DNA from: Mucilaginibacter aquatilis
Lineage (GTDB): Bacteria > Bacteroidota > Bacteroidia > Sphingobacteriales > Sphingobacteriaceae
Direction of reading: 5' to 3'
NCBI RefSeq assembly: GCF_009755275.1
Contig: NZ_WQLA01000002.1
Span: 186,001-250,000 of the forward strand
Length of the DNA: 64,000 nucleotides
Shown here: positions 44,284 to 52,955 of the stretch, piece after piece
How the letters are laid out: the number at the start of each line of letters is the position of its first letter
Position numbering within the stretch: position 1 is the stretch's first letter
Notes under the pieces: generated by a model
Databases searched by the model: none
What the model was told of the DNA's origin: nothing
The model's input: the letters and a program-made list of their open reading frames with translations, nothing else
Translations under genes and position numbers: made by a program

Positions 44284-45182
44284 AACTTCTAAAATATATT
44301 ATAATCTGCCTGCTTGTTACCGGTGCACAAACAGTTAATGCTGCTGATGATAGCCTGATTACACCTGCTGTAAGAGATTACCTTGGTTATGGTGCCATTA
44401 TATTAATTATGGTTACCATTATAGTAGCTATGTTGATGATTAACCGTGCTTTTAAGCTGGTAGCCAAGGTGTTTTTGCCCGCAGAATATGCAGCAATGGA
44501 AGTTGCCCGTAAAAAAGCTAAGATCAAGAAGCCAAAAGCCCAGGTTATCCAGAAACTGTTATCGTTAAAGCCGCTTTCTGAAGAAAAATCAATACTTATT
44601 GAGCATGATTTTGACGGTATACATGAGCTGGATAACCCAACGCCGGCCTGGTTTATGGGTTTGTTTTACGCCAGTATTATATTTGGTATAGTTTACCTGC
44701 TCAGCTATCACGTGTTTGGCTTTGGGCAGTTGCAGGACGAGGAATATAAAACTGAAATGCTGGTTGCAGCCAAAGAAAAGGAGGCTTATTTAGCCAAAGC
44801 AGCCAATCGTGTTGATGAAACTACCGTAAAGCTCTCAACTGAGCCAGCTGCACTGGCCGAGGGGAAAAACGTTTTTAAGCAAAGCTGTGCACCTTGTCAT
44901 GGCGATAAGGCGCAGGGTATGGTTGGCCCTAACCTAACCGACGACTACTGGCTGCATGGCGGCAAAATCAGCGATGTTTTTAAAACCATTAAATACGGCG
45001 TTACGGCTAAAGGTATGCCAACCTGGGAAAAACAGCTATCGCCTAAACAGATAGCCGATGTAGCCAATTACATTAAGTCTATACGCGGTACCAACCCTTC
45101 GGGTGCAAAAGAGGCACAAGGCACTAAAGAAGATGACGAACCTGCCGTTGCTGCTAATACCGCCATGGTAGTTCAAAATTGA
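44280..45182 (+). CDS. ccoP: cbb3-type cytochrome c oxidase subunit III (CcoP)
   Basis: 300 residues: signal-like first helix, a second helix (about 35-55), the CcoP membrane segment around NPTPAWFMGLFYASIIFGIV (about 120-140), then one cytochrome c domain with CAPCH (about 203) and the distal Met region KGMPTWEKQLSPKQIADV. Proteobacterial CcoP has two haem c domains; this has one, as seen in many Bacteroidota. It carries electrons from soluble cytochrome c or the bc1/ACIII complex. Confidence 0.92.
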   Translation: MKLLKYIIICLLVTGAQTVNAADDSLITPAVRDYLGYGAIILIMVTIIVAMLMINRAFKLVAKVFLPAEYAAMEVARKKAKIKKPKAQVIQKLLSLKPLSEEKSILIEHDFDGIHELDNPTPAWFMGLFYASIIFGIVYLLSYHVFGFGQLQDEEYKTEMLVAAKEKEAYLAKAANRVDETTVKLSTEPAALAEGKNVFKQSCAPCHGDKAQGMVGPNLTDDYWLHGGKISDVFKTIKYGVTAKGMPTWEKQLSPKQIADVANYIKSIRGTNPSGAKEAQGTKEDDEPAVAANTAMVVQN

Positions 45183-45211
45183 TTTTTTTATCCTAAATAA
45201 AGCAAAGAGTC

Positions 45212-46588
45212 ATGCTTTTATCTGAAACGAGCAAGTTGGATGCTGCAACTGATGGGAAACGAAAATGGATGTATCCGCTTGTTCGTAAGGGTAAACTATA
45301 CCAGTACCGCAGCTGGCTAAGCTATATTTTCCTGGCATTATTTTTTACCGCGCCTTACTTGCGTATAAACGGCAACCCAGTTTTATTATTTAATGTACTT
45401 GACCGTCGCTTTGTAATATTAGGACAGGTTTTTTGGCCGCAGGATTTTTTCTTGTTTGTGCTGGCCATGCTGGCTTTTGTGGTTTGTATTGTGCTGTTCA
45501 CTATGGCTTTTGGAAGAGTGTTTTGCGGGTGGATATGCCCGCAAACGGTTTTTATGGAAATGGTTTTCCGTAAAATTGAAATCTGGATTGAAGGCGATGC
45601 GAGGCAACGACGCAAATTAGACGAAGGCTCCTGGACAGCCGAAAAGATTGGCAAGAAGACCGGTAAGCATTTATTATTCCTGGTCTTATCTTTTTTTATC
45701 GCCAATACTTTTCTGGCCTATGTTATTGGCAGCGATGCTTTAATGAACATCATTACAGAACCTGTAAACCTGCACCTCTCAGGTTTTATAGCTATTTGGA
45801 TTTTTGCGTTGGTATTTTACCTGGTGTACAGCCAGGTGCGGGAAATTGTATGTACTGTGATTTGCCCCTACGGACGGTTACAAACGGTGCTTACGGATAA
45901 GCATACATTGATGGTGGCCTATAACAATGTAAGGGGCGAGCCTCGTGGTAAGCGCTCAAGAGATAAAAACAATCAAAAAGGAGATTGTGTGGATTGCGGC
46001 TTATGTGTAGACGTATGCCCAACCGGAATTGACATTCGCAATGGCACGCAGCTAGAATGTATAAACTGTACGGTTTGTATTGATGCCTGCAACCAGGTAA
46101 TGGAGAAAATAAACCGTGAAGTGAACTTAATTGGCTTCTACTCTGAAGAAATAATTGAAAAGGGCAGCAAGCCGAGGTTTACTGCCAAAATGGGTGCCTA
46201 TTCTGCCGTTATGGTGATTTTGATGGGCGTACTTAGCTATTTTACACTACAGCGCAGTGATATTGATATAACAGTATTACGTTCGGCGGGGCTGCTTTAC
46301 CAAGAACAACCCGGCGGGTATATCAGCAATATATATAGTGCTGATTTAATTAATAAAACCAATACCAGTCAACAAATTACCCTTGAAGCTGATAATCCAG
46401 CTGTGAAGATAAAATACATACAGCCTGTAAAGACCTTGAATAAGGAAGAATCAGCCAGGACAACCTTCTTTATCATAATGCCTGCCAATACCATACATGA
46501 GGCCAAAACCAACATTCACTTAAAGGTAATGCAGGGTAAAACAGTGATGGGTGAAACTAAAACCACTTTCATCGGACCAATAAATTAA
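45212..46588 (+). CDS. ccoG: Cytochrome c oxidase accessory protein CcoG
   Basis: 458 residues of the RdxA/FixG family. It has several membrane helices in the first half and ferredoxin-type cluster motifs (GDCVDCGLCVDVCPTGIDI and CINCTVCIDAC, about 255-300). A C-terminal beta domain (about 340-458, LEADNPAVKIKYIQP) follows. CcoG acts as a Cu(II) reductase for copper delivery to cbb3 oxidase. It lies 29 bases after ccoP. Confidence 0.93.
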   Translation: MLLSETSKLDAATDGKRKWMYPLVRKGKLYQYRSWLSYIFLALFFTAPYLRINGNPVLLFNVLDRRFVILGQVFWPQDFFLFVLAMLAFVVCIVLFTMAFGRVFCGWICPQTVFMEMVFRKIEIWIEGDARQRRKLDEGSWTAEKIGKKTGKHLLFLVLSFFIANTFLAYVIGSDALMNIITEPVNLHLSGFIAIWIFALVFYLVYSQVREIVCTVICPYGRLQTVLTDKHTLMVAYNNVRGEPRGKRSRDKNNQKGDCVDCGLCVDVCPTGIDIRNGTQLECINCTVCIDACNQVMEKINREVNLIGFYSEEIIEKGSKPRFTAKMGAYSAVMVILMGVLSYFTLQRSDIDITVLRSAGLLYQEQPGGYISNIYSADLINKTNTSQQITLEADNPAVKIKYIQPVKTLNKEESARTTFFIIMPANTIHEAKTNIHLKVMQGKTVMGETKTTFIGPIN

Positions 46589-46592
46589 GATT

Positions 46593-47024
46593 ATGCAAAT
46601 GAACTGGGGAAAATATTTGATGCTGGGCATGGCAGCATTCATGACATTTATCATTAGTATGGGTGTCTACATGTTCACCCAAAGCAAAGATGACTATGAC
46701 AAGCTGTATTATGAAAAGGGCTTAAACTACGATCAGGATTATCTGCGCGAAAAACAGGTTATAGCTGACAAAGCTCAGCCAGTTATCAGCTTTAATAAAG
46801 AATACTTGCAGCTTCATTTTTCGGCAGCCATAAAAGGCAAAATTTACCTCACTCGCGCTGCTGACCGGCACATGGACCGAACCTTTGCGTTAAAAAGTGA
46901 TAATTCTGATAATATTGTTTGGATACCCTTATCAAAACTGGCGAAAGGCGAGTGGAAGTTGCGCGCCGAGTGGCAGAGTAATCAAAAAGACTACTTGTAT
47001 CAACAAGCCATTCTTATAAAATGA
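46593..47024 (+). CDS. ccoH: FixH/CcoH-like protein
   Basis: 143 residues: one N-terminal membrane helix (about 6-27) and a periplasmic beta domain. YYEKGLNYDQDYLREKQ near residue 40 is the family mark of FixH (the YxxGLNY pattern). FixH/CcoH helps assemble cbb3 oxidase. It follows ccoG by 4 bases and overlaps the next gene by 4. Confidence 0.9.
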   Translation: MQMNWGKYLMLGMAAFMTFIISMGVYMFTQSKDDYDKLYYEKGLNYDQDYLREKQVIADKAQPVISFNKEYLQLHFSAAIKGKIYLTRAADRHMDRTFALKSDNSDNIVWIPLSKLAKGEWKLRAEWQSNQKDYLYQQAILIK

Positions 47025-47704
47025 GCAATAATGAAATAGCTTTTTTTATAGGCATATTCAGCAGTATGCATTGTATAGGTATGTGCGGGCCATTGGCATT
47101 TGCTCTGCCTGTTAAGCAAGGGTATAAATGGCTGCTGATATGGGATAAGCTATTGTACAACTTTGGCCGTATAGTTACTTACGCTTTTTTAGGGTTACTG
47201 GTTGGTTTGCTGGGTAAACAGTTATGGCTTGCTGGCCTACAGCGTTGGGTAAGCCTTTTAAGTGGTATGCTGGTGATAATTGTAGCCATATTCAAGTTAC
47301 TGAAAGTTTCATCAGCCTTGCAAAGCATGTTTATTGCCCAGCCTTTGAATCGCTTATTGATCGCATTGCTAAAAAAAAACGCGGGTCATTTTGTGATAGG
47401 CGTGTTAAATGGCTTTTTGCCTTGTGGCTTTGTGTACCTGGCGTTGGCTGGCGCTGTTGGAATTAATGGTGTTACCAATGCAGTGGAGTATATGGTTTGT
47501 TTTGGTTTAGGAACTATGCCCTTAATGTTACTGTTTACTATCGGCACAGGCTTTGTCACTCAGGCATTGCGTAAATACGTAACCAAGTTTGTGCCGTATT
47601 TCATGCTGTTTTTAGGAATATGGTTTATGCTCAGAGGGCTGCAGTTGGATATACCGTATTTAAGTATGCCTCAAGCTACTGCAGATAGCAGCATATGCAA
47701 GTAG
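47021..47704 (+). CDS. Sulfite exporter TauE/SafE-type (UreH-domain) membrane protein
   Basis: 227 residues with about six membrane helices. GIFSSMHCIGMCGPLAFALP at the start and NGFLPCGFVYLALAGAV in the middle are the duplicated Cys-containing motifs of the UreH/CcoA-like DsbD-2 family. It closes many cco operons in Bacteroidota, where a role in metal handling is suspected. Overlap with ccoH makes coupling likely. No terminator hairpin is obvious after it. Confidence 0.88.
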   Translation: MSNNEIAFFIGIFSSMHCIGMCGPLAFALPVKQGYKWLLIWDKLLYNFGRIVTYAFLGLLVGLLGKQLWLAGLQRWVSLLSGMLVIIVAIFKLLKVSSALQSMFIAQPLNRLLIALLKKNAGHFVIGVLNGFLPCGFVYLALAGAVGINGVTNAVEYMVCFGLGTMPLMLLFTIGTGFVTQALRKYVTKFVPYFMLFLGIWFMLRGLQLDIPYLSMPQATADSSICK

Positions 47705-47753
47705 TTCTCAATTAATTAGTCTTTTAATATGTGTTTACAATCATTTTTTATCC

Positions 47754-47765
47754 TGACAATCATCA
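47754..47765. promoter_or_regulatory. Fnr-type operator upstream of the frameshifted small gene
   Basis: TGAC-AATC-ATCA, one base off the TGAT half-site, within CCTGA-N6-TCAGG. Its centre is 36.5 bases before the end of CATCTTTG (47789-47796), 22 bases closer than in the three other units, i.e. about two helical turns. Confidence 0.5.
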
Positions 47766-47820
47766 GGGGTTAGGTACGCTCATGCGCCCATCTTTGTGAT
47801 ACAAGTTAAAACAAAACATC

Positions 47821-48173
47821 ATGGCAACTTTAAAAACTATCGCGCCTGCAACCTGGACCATTGCACCTGAGCAAACCAACAATACATCATTAAACTTGTG
47901 GTCAAAGTTTAACACATTTGCCGATAGCCAAAAAGCGAATCATACCCTATGGTTCTTTATTGTGCTTATGGTACACGGTGTGTTTTTTTTGCCGTTACCA
48001 GCCGTTTTAATGTTTTACTTTAATGCACCGGTTGGTGTTTAGCAGTAACCATGGTTTGCTTTTTCACTAACTTAATTACCACTATGGGTGGTGCGGGTAT
48101 CAAAGCGGCTTTAACCGTGTTTGCCGGCAGTATATTGTTGCACCTCATTATGGCAGTTGTATTCATCCTCTAA
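47821..48173 (+). pseudogene. Small membrane protein split by a frameshift
   Basis: The first frame (47821-48042) gives 73 residues ending FYFNAPVGV and a stop. A second frame resumes at once as LAVTMVCFFTNLITTMGGAG and runs to a stop at 48173 through a good membrane helix. One missing base near GGTGTTTAGCA (48034-48044) would join both into about 117 residues with three helices. It could be a true mutation, a sequencing error, or a slippage site at TTT. I do not recognise the family; its Fnr-type box and place by the cco and hemN genes suggest low-oxygen function. Confidence 0.65.
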
Positions 48174-48196
48174 TTAATTTCGTATTAAGTAAACAG

Positions 48197-48224
48197 AAAG
48201 CGGTTCTGACAACCGCTTTTTTTT
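48197..48224 (+). terminator. Terminator after the frameshifted gene
   Basis: AAAGCGGTT / AACCGCTTT, 5-nt loop, then a run of eight T residues. Confidence 0.9.
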
Positions 48225-48265
48225 ATGGTTTTTGTTAATTGCATAGCCGGTTTACCAGCATATCA

Positions 48266-48296
48266 AAAAAGCGGTTCATTTACTGAACCGCTTTTT
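48266..48296. terminator. Terminator after hemN
   Basis: 13-bp perfect stem AAAAAGCGGTTCA / TGAACCGCTTTTT with a 5-nt loop; the A run provides the U tract on the minus strand. Confidence 0.88.
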
Positions 48297-48343
48297 GCCT
48301 TTGCAGGCATATCAAACTAAATACAACATCACACAAGTTTAAA

Positions 48344-49711
48344 TTATCCAGCCAAACTAAACAGCTGGGTAGCCGGTTTATCAGCCCAAAGGCGGGCATC
48401 CAATGCCATACATATATTTCTTAAGAAACGTTTTCCTAACGGTGTAACCGTCAAACACCAGGAGTTTAGCTCTACCAGGCCATCATTGGCCAATTGCTGC
48501 ATACGTTCAATGCCATCCATTAATGCAATACAACCTTCAATATGAAAGTTCCAGCAGGTTTTACCTTTACACATCATATTCAGGATGTGTTTACGTATCA
48601 CCAAATCATCATGGGTTAACACGTGCCCTTTAACTACAGGCAGCTTGTTGCTATCAATAAGGTCAAGGTAGTCTTCTACTTTTTTTACATTTTGTGCAAA
48701 AGCATACCAGGTGTCGCTAATGGAGGATACGCCCAAGCCAACCATCAGCTGGGTGTACTGGTGTGTATAACCCATGAAATTGCGATGCATGGTTCCGTTT
48801 TCCAGCGCTTTAAACAAGCTGTCGCCAGGTAGCGCAAAATGATCCATCCCAATTTCTTTATACCCCAGCATGGTAAACATGCTCCGGCCAAGTTCATACA
48901 GCTTTTGCTTAATTTTGGCATCGGGTAGGTCTTTCTCGGTAAATTTACGCTGGCCTGGTTTAATCCATGGCACATGGGCATAACTGTAAAACGCTATGCG
49001 CTCAGGCATTAGTTGCGATACCTGCATAATGGTATCAGAAATACTATCTACGGTTTGCAACGGCAGCCCGTAAATCAAATCGAAGTTTATAGAAGTATAG
49101 CCTATTTGTCTGGCCTGTTCGGTAACTTTTTTTACCTGTTCAAAATTTTGCAGCCGGTTAATAATCAACTGAACTTTGGGGTCAAAATCCTGTATGCCCA
49201 GACTTAATCGCCTAAAGCCCAAGTCATATAGTATTTGTAGGTGTGCTTCGGTAGTATTTGCCGGATGAGCCTCAAAGCTAAATTCAGCCTCAGCGTGTAC
49301 GTCGGCATTGGCCAGCAAACCAGCTATCAGCATCCGCAGGTTTTCGGCACTAAAAAATGTTGGTGTTCCACCGCCCAAGTGAAGTTCGCGAATAACAGGA
49401 GTGCTGTCAAAAAGCTGCCGGTACATGGTCCATTCTTTTATTACCGCTTTTATATAAGGCTGTTCAACGGAGTGGTTTTTAGTTATGCGGGTGTTACAAC
49501 CACAATAGGTACACAGGCTTTCACAATAGGGCAGGTGTACGTAAAGGCTTATTCCGTCGGTACTGTTACTTTCCTTAAATGATAACGCAACAGAGCTCTT
49601 CCATTGCTCCGTATCAAAGCTGGCGTTGTCCCAATAAGGTACAGTGGGATAGCTGGTATACCTGGGGGCGGCTACGTGGTATTTTTGCACAAGGATTGAA
49701 GGCGCTTCCAT
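48344..49711 (-). CDS. hemN: Oxygen-independent coproporphyrinogen III oxidase
   Basis: 455 residues. The radical-SAM cluster motif CESLCTYCGC starts at Cys63 (CxxxCxxC), preceded by YVHLPY. LHLGGGTPTFFS and FDLIYGLPLQT are the family motifs, and the C-terminal HemN domain (IRKHILNMMCKGKTCW, LVELNSWCLTVTPLGKRFLRNICM) is complete, which favours true HemN over HemW. It makes protoporphyrinogen without O2, needed for haem at low oxygen. It is second in an operon behind the hydroxyacid dehydrogenase, 17 bases away. Confidence 0.95.
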   Translation of the reverse strand: MEAPSILVQKYHVAAPRYTSYPTVPYWDNASFDTEQWKSSVALSFKESNSTDGISLYVHLPYCESLCTYCGCNTRITKNHSVEQPYIKAVIKEWTMYRQLFDSTPVIRELHLGGGTPTFFSAENLRMLIAGLLANADVHAEAEFSFEAHPANTTEAHLQILYDLGFRRLSLGIQDFDPKVQLIINRLQNFEQVKKVTEQARQIGYTSINFDLIYGLPLQTVDSISDTIMQVSQLMPERIAFYSYAHVPWIKPGQRKFTEKDLPDAKIKQKLYELGRSMFTMLGYKEIGMDHFALPGDSLFKALENGTMHRNFMGYTHQYTQLMVGLGVSSISDTWYAFAQNVKKVEDYLDLIDSNKLPVVKGHVLTHDDLVIRKHILNMMCKGKTCWNFHIEGCIALMDGIERMQQLANDGLVELNSWCLTVTPLGKRFLRNICMALDARLWADKPATQLFSLAG

Positions 49712-49728
49712 AATAATTACTTTTAGAG

Positions 49729-50751
49729 TTAAATGGTTATAGCTGTTTCAATTGCGCGGCAGTTCTTGGCGCATATACAAGCTTTGCCTACGCATTTGCT
49801 TTGCTGCCACATGTCCAGGTTCTTGATCGTTTGGTCGGCAATTTGTTGTACAGCTTCGCGGGTTAAGTAAGCCTGGTGCGGTGTTACCAAAACATCAGGA
49901 TGACTGATCAGATCCTGTAGGAGGCTGTCTTTTATAGCATCATGCTCATGGTCTTCAAAAAACAAGCCTTTTTCATGTTCATACACATCCATGCCTAAAT
50001 AGCCCACTTTGCCGCTGTTCAAGGCTTTCAGTACATCGGCCGTGTTAATCAAACAACCGCGGGAGGTATTCAGCAGCATCACTCCATCTTTCATCTGTTT
50101 GAGTATAGCGGCGTTAATGAAGTGCCTGGTTCCAGGCGTTAACGGGGTATGTAGCGAGATGATATCCGATTGTGCATAGAGTTCTTCAAGAGTGACTGTT
50201 GTGATATTTTTTAATTCAGGTTGCGGGGCTATATCGTAACCAATAACCAGGCAACCCAATCCTGTAAATATATTGGCCACCGCCTGGCCAATATGCCCAA
50301 GGCCAATAACGCCAACTGTTTTACCGTAAAAGTTGAAACCCATTAAGCCTTCCTGCCTGAAATCGAAGTGTTGTGCATGTTCCTGCGCTTTAGCAAGGCG
50401 TCGGTTTAATGATAAAGCCAACGCAACGGTATGCTCGGCTATAGCTTGAGGTGAATAATGAGGTACATTGGCCAGTTTGATACCATACTGCGCAGCTGCC
50501 TGCTTGTCTATATGGTCGGTACCGGTTGAGCGGGTTGCAATGAATTTGATGCCCAGTGCAGCCAATTGTTCAATAACCGGCCTTGATACGTCATCATTAG
50601 TAAAAACCACCACGGCATCCTTACCTTCAGCATAGCGCGTGGTTTCAAGGCCCAACGGGTTCGATATCAAAGTAATATCGTGCTTTTTCTGGTTGGCCTT
50701 GGCCAAAAACTCTTTCTCGAAAGATTTAATACTGTATGCAACCACTTTCAT
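49729..50751 (-). CDS. D-2-hydroxyacid dehydrogenase (D-lactate dehydrogenase-like)
   Basis: 340 residues of the D-LDH family. It has the substrate-side start VVAYSIKSFEKEFL, ATRSTGTDHIDKQAA, NAD loop GVIGLGHIGQAVA (about 147-159), LNTSRGCLI, and the catalytic Arg/Glu/His set ending in TPHQAYLT. It likely reduces pyruvate to D-lactate under oxygen limitation. The C-terminus is odd: four cysteines at 320, 325, 327 and 331 (CVGKACICAKNC). The gene leads the unit with hemN and has an Fnr-type box upstream. Confidence 0.9.
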   Translation of the reverse strand: MKVVAYSIKSFEKEFLAKANQKKHDITLISNPLGLETTRYAEGKDAVVVFTNDDVSRPVIEQLAALGIKFIATRSTGTDHIDKQAAAQYGIKLANVPHYSPQAIAEHTVALALSLNRRLAKAQEHAQHFDFRQEGLMGFNFYGKTVGVIGLGHIGQAVANIFTGLGCLVIGYDIAPQPELKNITTVTLEELYAQSDIISLHTPLTPGTRHFINAAILKQMKDGVMLLNTSRGCLINTADVLKALNSGKVGYLGMDVYEHEKGLFFEDHEHDAIKDSLLQDLISHPDVLVTPHQAYLTREAVQQIADQTIKNLDMWQQSKCVGKACICAKNCRAIETAITI

Positions 50752-50777
50752 CTGTAAAACGGCGTTTTATGTGATTA

Positions 50778-50785
50778 CAAAACTA
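50778..50785 (-). promoter_or_regulatory. -7 promoter element of the dehydrogenase-hemN unit
   Basis: TAGTTTTG on the minus strand (TAnnTTTG), 27 bases before the ATG, with no -33 element, as expected for an activated promoter. Confidence 0.55.
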
Positions 50786-50830
50786 CCCCTATGCAGGTGA
50801 TTAATCTATGAGAGTGGTCAGTGCAAAAAG

Positions 50831-50842
50831 TGATCTACGTCA
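50831..50842. promoter_or_regulatory. Fnr-type operator upstream of the dehydrogenase-hemN unit
   Basis: TGAT-CTAC-GTCA. Its centre is 58.5 bases from the last base of the -7 element, the same as at ccoI and ccoNO. Flanking bases resemble the ccoNO site (both continue CAGTTTTT). Confidence 0.75.
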
Positions 50843-50967
50843 GTTTTTCATTTTGGCGAGCCGGACCAACTCATCTGCGTTATATCAAAAAAATATGCCT
50901 AATCCGGTGTTCATTTAAATTGGCACAATTAGTACATCAAGTTTGAGGTAGGTGCGCTATAAGGAGG

Positions 50968-51570
50968 TCAAAATTTTATAAATGAAGCATACAGGAATAC
51001 GCATATACAAAATAGCTCAGCTAAAGTAATATGGTCTCTTATGTAACGCGTAGCCTGACTTAGTTGGTTTTCTACAGTCCGTTTAGAAAGGTTTAACTTT
51101 TGTGCAATTTCCTCATTAGTTAAATGATTTTTACGGCTCAGCAAAAATATCTCCTGGCAACGTTTGGGTAGCGATGTCAGCTTTCGTTCAACCGTTGAAA
51201 ATATATGCTCATGGTTATAACGGTCCCACGCTTCGTTATAATCAGATGCTATATTAACTTGCTGATATTCGGGCGTATCTACAAAAATTAATTTATTGAA
51301 AGCGAGTTTTTGCTGGTCATAATAATGATAACGAACAGCGGTAATTAAATACGTTTGGAGGGAGTTAATATTAGCCTGATGCCTGCGCTCCCATAAATTA
51401 ACAAAAATAACGTGTACAGCTTCTTTACTTTGATGCTCATCACCAAAGTGTTTAAATGCGTATTTATAAAGTTTAAGCCAATACCTTTCAAACAGCTCAC
51501 GATAAGCTGAAGCATCATCAGCCTTTACGGCCAACAATAGCTGTGCGTCAGTAATGGAAGAATTAAACAT
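50968..51570 (-). CDS. RNA polymerase sigma-70 factor, ECF subfamily
   Basis: 200 residues: region 2 (AYRELFERYWLKLYKYAFKH, DEHQSKEAVHVIFVNLWERR) and region 4 (LPKRCQEIFLLSRKNHLTNEEIAQKLNLSKRTVENQLSQA, about 140-180, quoted here in parts by its ends LPKRCQEIF and RTVENQLSQA). A hydrophobic tail (AELFCICVFLYASF) is common in this phylum. It is divergent from the fecR gene and likely controls the SusC/SusD unit, with FecR as its anti-sigma factor. Confidence 0.9.
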   Translation of the reverse strand: MFNSSITDAQLLLAVKADDASAYRELFERYWLKLYKYAFKHFGDEHQSKEAVHVIFVNLWERRHQANINSLQTYLITAVRYHYYDQQKLAFNKLIFVDTPEYQQVNIASDYNEAWDRYNHEHIFSTVERKLTSLPKRCQEIFLLSRKNHLTNEEIAQKLNLSKRTVENQLSQATRYIRDHITLAELFCICVFLYASFIKF

Positions 51571-51698
51571 ATAATTGGTTAAACAAATAACAATAAATAA
51601 TTCGGGTTTTCAAAAAGGGGCGCTATTTGTATTTTTTTAAAAAAGTTTGTGAGTTATCTACTACAAAAACAGACTATTAGTAAGCAGACCAACCTAAG

Positions 51699-52835
51699 AT
51701 GACTCAGGAAGAATACTTTAAGCTTTGTAAAAAATACCTGGATGGCCAATGCTCTAAAGAGGAAGAGGAGTTATTGGAGTTTTACAGTGCCAATTCATCT
51801 TTTAATGATGATGTGTCTGAGGATGATGCCATTTTTAATAAAGAAATACATGCTGATTTAAGTGAACGTATTGATCGCCATGTAAAACAGCATACTAAAA
51901 AAACGGCTGGTATTAAGTCTCTATGGCTCCAGGTTGCAGCGTCATTACTTATTGTTGCAACACTAGGTTTAGTTATCTACAATGTAATCCAGCCTCTTTC
52001 CCTCCGGAATTACGCATCCAAACATGTATCGAAAAAAACAGAAGCTACAGCACCAGTATTAAGGCTGCCCAACGGCAAAGAATTGCAGCTTGATAACGCA
52101 AGTAAAAATGCGGCTCTGTCTTATCAAACCGGCGTCGATTCTGTTTCCGGCGGCTACATCAAATACCGTAAGCACCTCGCCCTGAATGCCGAAACGCTGG
52201 TTTACCATACCATAACCACTCCGGTTGGTAAACGGTATCAAATTGAGCTTTCTGATGGAAGCAGGGTTTGGCTGAATGCACAATCGTCTATCAAGTTTCC
52301 GGTTGCTTTTAGCAAGCAAAACCGCGACGTTACCATTACCGGAGAATGCTATTTTGAGGTTGCAAAAAATAATGAAGCACCATTTAGTGTGTTTGCTAAC
52401 GGAACAGTTGTGCGCGTATTAGGTACCCATTTTAACGTGTCGGCCTATCCCGAAGATAAGCTGGTGCAAACAACCCTTTTAGAAGGTGCTGTTCAACTCA
52501 CAAATGGCGAATCAACATTAAAGCTAAAACCAGGAGAGGTGGGTGTTGCCAACCTTAGCAATAAATCTTTGAAATCAAGCGAAGCAGACGTAACCGATGC
52601 TATGGCCTGGAAAAGCGGACTGTTCATATTCAAAGACGAGAACATACAAAACGTTATGAAAACAGCAGGCCGCTGGTATGGGGTTGAAGTTGAAATTGCT
52701 GATGAAGTGAAGCAAAAATCATTTTACGGCACAATCTCAAGAAATCGAAGCCTTGAAGATTTTATGCAATTACTTAAACTAACAGAAGGAATTAACTATG
52801 CGATTAAAGAAGGGAGAGTGATTGTTATGAAATAA
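51699..52835 (+). CDS. FecR family anti-sigma factor
   Basis: 378 residues. An N-terminal cytoplasmic sigma-binding part (to about 70), a membrane helix (SLWLQVAASLLIVATLGLVI, about 75-95), the FecR domain (about 175-285: VGKRYQIELSDGSRVWLNAQ, VTITGECYFEV, VRVLGTHFNVSAYP) and a C-terminal DUF4974/STN-like part (FIFKDENIQNVMKTAGRWYGVEVE). It relays an outer-membrane transporter signal to the ECF factor encoded divergently. The SusC gene follows after 120 bases. Confidence 0.93.
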   Translation: MTQEEYFKLCKKYLDGQCSKEEEELLEFYSANSSFNDDVSEDDAIFNKEIHADLSERIDRHVKQHTKKTAGIKSLWLQVAASLLIVATLGLVIYNVIQPLSLRNYASKHVSKKTEATAPVLRLPNGKELQLDNASKNAALSYQTGVDSVSGGYIKYRKHLALNAETLVYHTITTPVGKRYQIELSDGSRVWLNAQSSIKFPVAFSKQNRDVTITGECYFEVAKNNEAPFSVFANGTVVRVLGTHFNVSAYPEDKLVQTTLLEGAVQLTNGESTLKLKPGEVGVANLSNKSLKSSEADVTDAMAWKSGLFIFKDENIQNVMKTAGRWYGVEVEIADEVKQKSFYGTISRNRSLEDFMQLLKLTEGINYAIKEGRVIVMK

Positions 52836-52955
52836 CCTAACTTTTATAACATGACGTAACCTTATAAATAACCGGAAGCGTTGCACCGCCCCCGGTATTG
52901 CTGGTTAAATCGTCAACGTGTATAAGCCATACCATCAATTATTAAACCAAACCAA

